DNA of 8,230 bases from an uncultured Oscillospiraceae bacterium (GTDB lineage: Bacteria; Bacillota; Clostridia; Oscillospirales; Acutalibacteraceae), in NCBI GenBank assembly GCA_900556765.1, contig USQH01000061.1:1-8230 (forward strand), written 5' to 3'. Of this stretch, positions 7,126 through 8,230 are shown one piece after another. The notes beneath the pieces were generated by a model that was not told where the DNA came from, searched no databases, and saw only the letters and a program-made list of their open reading frames with translations. The position numbers and the translations under genes are program-made. Within the stretch, counting starts at the first letter, position 1, and every line of letters starts with the position of its first letter.

Positions 7126-7215
7126 ATGATAGATATAATAACAAAAGTGCTCGGAATAGTTCTCACGGTACTCCAAATCGTTAAAGAACTAATCCGAGCA
7201 AAGCGGGATAAGTAA
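7126..7215 (+). CDS. 29-residue membrane peptide, type I toxin-like
   Basis: A 29-codon gene starting at ATG 7126 behind AAAGGAGGTGA (7110-7120), GGAGG being 8 bases from the start; promoter, ribosome site and start are all close to ideal. The peptide has an Ile/Leu/Val-rich stretch (residues 4-19, interrupted by Thr6-Lys7), then a charged tail KELIRAKRDK (20-29). A single short membrane helix with a basic C-terminus is the design of Fst-, Bsr- and holin-like type I toxins of Firmicutes, though I cannot place it in a named family. The stop codon lies just after the left strand of a long hairpin (7206-7266), and a convergent promoter lies beyond the hairpin. Antisense control of a membrane-active toxin is the leading hypothesis; a superinfection-exclusion peptide is another. 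Confidence 0.75.
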   Translation: MIDIITKVLGIVLTVLQIVKELIRAKRDK

Positions 7216-7266
7216 AACCCGTCCGAAAAGGGGAGCGAAAGCTCCCCCGAGTAGGGACGCTTATCC
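7206..7266 (+). ncRNA. Long imperfect hairpin at the 3' end of the small-peptide gene
   Basis: Three nested stems: GGATAAG (7206-7212) with CTTATCC (7260-7266); CGTCC (7220-7224) with GGACG (7255-7259); and GGGGAGC (7230-7236) with GCTCCCC (7241-7247), closed by a GAAA tetraloop. The outer two helices are contiguous on their 3' strands. There is no T-run after it on the plus strand, so it is not a standard plus terminator; on the minus strand the inner stem is followed by TTTT. It may protect the mRNA 3' end or be the pairing site for an antisense RNA. Confidence 0.7.
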
Positions 7267-7273
7267 TAAGGTT

Positions 7274-7302
7274 ATTATATCACATCATCCGCTAAAAGTG
7301 AA
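7274..7302 (-). promoter_or_regulatory. Convergent (antisense) promoter
   Basis: On the minus strand TTCACT (7302-7297) is followed after exactly 17 bases by TATAAT (7279-7274), with TG one base before the -10 (extended -10). The -35 matches four of six consensus bases. The predicted start of transcription, near 7267, falls at the base of the hairpin ending at 7266, so a transcript would be perfectly complementary to the 3' part of the peptide mRNA. Confidence 0.5.
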
Positions 7303-7408
7303 TAAGTTTTTTAAGAATATTTCTTTGGCATTGCTTGCGGTGCTTTTGGTACTGCAAGTGTACAACCTCATATGTGCTATAAAGGAGCGTACAAAAGATG
7401 GCGAATAA
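7298..7408 (+). CDS. Possible 36-residue membrane peptide upstream of the RHH gene
   Basis: From GTG 7298 a 36-codon frame encodes a basic start (NKFFKN), a strongly hydrophobic segment (residues 8-28, with SLALLAVLLVLQV), and a charged tail (KERTKDGE). Its TAA at 7406-7408 lies inside the next gene, whose ATG is at 7398, an 11-base overlap that suggests translational coupling. The layout resembles the 29-residue peptide, including a shared VLQ followed by a charged tail, but that likeness may be only composition. Against it: no ribosome site precedes the GTG, which also lies in the -35 of the antisense promoter, and no better start is in frame. It may be a real small gene, or a decayed copy of the first. 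Confidence 0.35.
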   Translation: MNKFFKNISLALLAVLLVLQVYNLICAIKERTKDGE

Positions 7409-7586
7409 TTATTATCCTGAAGCTACAAAGAAGTATAAAGCCAAAGCGTACCGATCGATAAAAGTCGAGTACAAAAAGGAGCTTGTCGAGGCGCTTGAAG
7501 CTCAGCTTGCTATTGATGGCATGACGAAAGCCGAGTTCTTCAGACGAGCAATAACCAACTACCTAAACAGCAAAGAAGCCGAATAA
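7398..7586 (+). CDS. Ribbon-helix-helix DNA-binding protein
   Basis: A 62-residue basic protein with an Arc/CopG-type fold: strand YRSIKVEY (about residues 18-25) that would pair in the dimer and enter the DNA major groove, helix KKELVEALEAQLAID (26-40), the turn at Gly41, and helix TKAEFFRRAITNYLNS (43-58). It has no added domain, so it is a repressor or an antitoxin-like regulator. ATG 7398 is preceded by AAAGGAG (7381-7387), with 10 bases between. No separate promoter was found, so it is probably transcribed from 7071, through the peptide gene and hairpin, and could autoregulate through the palindromes in that promoter. The stop codon is in the loop of the terminator that follows. Confidence 0.8.
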   Translation: MANNYYPEATKKYKAKAYRSIKVEYKKELVEALEAQLAIDGMTKAEFFRRAITNYLNSKEAE

Positions 7587-7607
7587 CATCGGCTTCTTCT
7601 CTTTTTT
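7573..7607 (+). terminator. Rho-independent terminator of the plus-strand cassette
   Basis: AAGAAGCCGA (7573-7582) and TCGGCTTCTT (7589-7598) form a perfect 10-bp stem around ATAACA, followed by CTC and six T residues. The 5' arm encodes the last residues of the ribbon-helix-helix protein, the loop contains its stop codon, and the T-run ends within the stop codon of the converging gene at 7606. Confidence 0.85.
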
Positions 7608-8034
7608 AATACCGTAAGCCTCTGAGTGCCGCGCACATTATCCGCGCCTCTTTAAGCCAACGGTATACCGTTCTCTCGTCTGTTGGGACCGACAGACTGA
7701 ATCGGCGAACCCTGTCGGATATATCACCGCGTCGGAGCGGTCGTGTAGGTTCGGGAAAGTAAACTGCCTTTACCGCCGCGATAATGTGTTGCTTTTCGCC
7801 GCGCAACAATAACTCAAGCGTTCGCTGCACCGAGAGAATATCAAGCAGCATCGGTTCGTGCTCAGCGACTGCAATCTCCGCTTGTTTGATCGCTATCTCG
7901 GGATTAAGCAACTCACGGCGCTTTAATTCCTGTTTGTAAATATCATCGCGGAGCTTATCATATGTGGGGCAGCCGAGTGCAGAGTATAATCGAAACGCCG
8001 CAGTTGTATAATCTCTGGTTGGGTCTTTCGTCAC
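7606..8034 (-). CDS. Phage HTH regulator, ArpU/late-activator-like
   Basis: A 142-residue protein with a long helical N-terminal part (residues 24-90, rich in Glu, Lys, Ile and Leu) and a C-terminal helix-turn-helix, SVPTDERTVYRWLKEARIMCAAL (115-137), of the kind found in sigma-70 region 4-like and ArpU-type phage regulators that activate late genes. The position, just before the HNH/terminase block on the same strand, is the usual place for this type. GTG 8034 overlaps the preceding stop as GTGA (4-base overlap), with AAGGTG nearby, so the start is well supported. Here the inverted small-peptide cassette separates it from the late operon. The fold assignment is by pattern; its role as a late activator is inference. 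Confidence 0.65.
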   Translation of the reverse strand: MTKDPTRDYTTAAFRLYSALGCPTYDKLRDDIYKQELKRRELLNPEIAIKQAEIAVAEHEPMLLDILSVQRTLELLLRGEKQHIIAAVKAVYFPEPTRPLRRGDISDRVRRFSLSVPTDERTVYRWLKEARIMCAALRGLRY

Positions 8035-8222
8035 GGCTGCACCTTCTTGCTTTTGGCTTTAGCGTGTTGAACATTTTCGGCGGCAGATTGCAGCATTTTG
8101 ATGCATCGTTGCAGCTTTGCTTTTACTACATGATTTTTTAACGTGCGGATATTGCCGGTATGATTGACGTTCGGTTCGATTATGTAGTCGATGAAATTTG
8201 TTTGATATGATGCGTGTCTCAT
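8031..8222 (-). CDS. Small basic protein of unknown function
   Basis: A 63-residue protein, rich in Lys, Asn and His, with a helical, positively charged C-terminal half (VKAKLQRCIKMLQSAAENVQ, then Lys-rich end). I do not recognise a family. It has no membrane segment, no Cys pairs and no visible catalytic motif. The ATG at 8222 is 8 bases from the window edge, so its ribosome site cannot be judged, and an upstream start is possible. Its TGA at 8031-8033 overlaps the GTG of the HTH gene, so the two are translated as a coupled pair; a small nucleic-acid-binding or accessory regulatory role would fit, but is not shown. Confidence 0.55.
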   Translation of the reverse strand: MRHASYQTNFIDYIIEPNVNHTGNIRTLKNHVVKAKLQRCIKMLQSAAENVQHAKAKSKKVQP

Positions 8223-8230
8223 TTTTGCAT

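Larger units (their letters stand above)
6953..7267 (-). ncRNA. Candidate antisense RNA opposite the small-peptide gene
   Basis: Inferred from the minus promoter at 7274-7302 and the minus terminator at 6953-6980; it would cover the hairpin, the whole 29-codon gene, its ribosome site and its promoter. A shorter product of about 40 bases, ending at the TTTT (7226-7229) after the inner GC stem, is also possible. No transcript evidence is available from sequence alone. Confidence 0.3.

Noticed and set aside
7230..7247. GGGGAGC-GAAA-GCTCCCC as a plus-strand terminator of the peptide gene
   Set aside because: No T-run follows on the plus strand; it is better described as the tip of a longer hairpin.
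7378..7383. TATAAA as a -10 for a separate promoter of the RHH gene
   Set aside because: No -35 at 16-18 bases and it would start transcription at or after the ribosome site.

Overview
The window is the packaging and head-morphogenesis segment of a siphovirus-type (HK97-fold) phage or prophage of a low-to-moderate GC Gram-positive host, probably a clostridial Firmicute. The host call rests on near-consensus AAGGAGG ribosome sites, GTG starts and the gene order; it is inference.

From about 6870 down to 12, genes run leftward on the minus strand as one late operon: HNH endonuclease, a gene-free gap that probably holds cos (6325-6486), small terminase, large terminase, portal, ClpP-like head maturation protease, major capsid protein, head-tail connector and head-tail adaptor. 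Genes overlap or are separated by 3-21 bases, apart from the cos gap. HNH and terminase cut and package DNA, the portal and capsid form the prohead, the protease processes it, and the two small proteins close the head for tail attachment. The protease carries an extra P-loop kinase-like domain in its C-terminal part.

At the right end (8222-7606), also on the minus strand, lie a small unknown protein and a helix-turn-helix protein that resembles phage late-transcription regulators. 

Between this regulator and the late operon is a compact cassette on the opposite strand (about 7071-7607), flanked on its left by a very AT-rich stretch. It has its own extended -10 sigma-A promoter overlapping two palindromes, a strongly initiated 29-residue membrane peptide, a long hairpin, a convergent antisense promoter at the hairpin base, a possible second 36-residue membrane peptide, a ribbon-helix-helix protein and a clear terminator. 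A second terminator, in minus orientation, lies at 6953-6980, between the cassette and the HNH gene. This looks like a phage moron with a type I toxin-antitoxin-like peptide/antisense-RNA unit joined to a DNA-binding regulator; it is the most interesting item here. 

Stretches without a gene: 6325-6486 (cos candidate) and 6868-7125 (GC-rich HNH leader, terminator, AT-rich promoter region). Bases 1-11 hold only the spacer before the next leftward gene. No tRNA, rRNA, CRISPR array, insertion sequence or integrase was seen.
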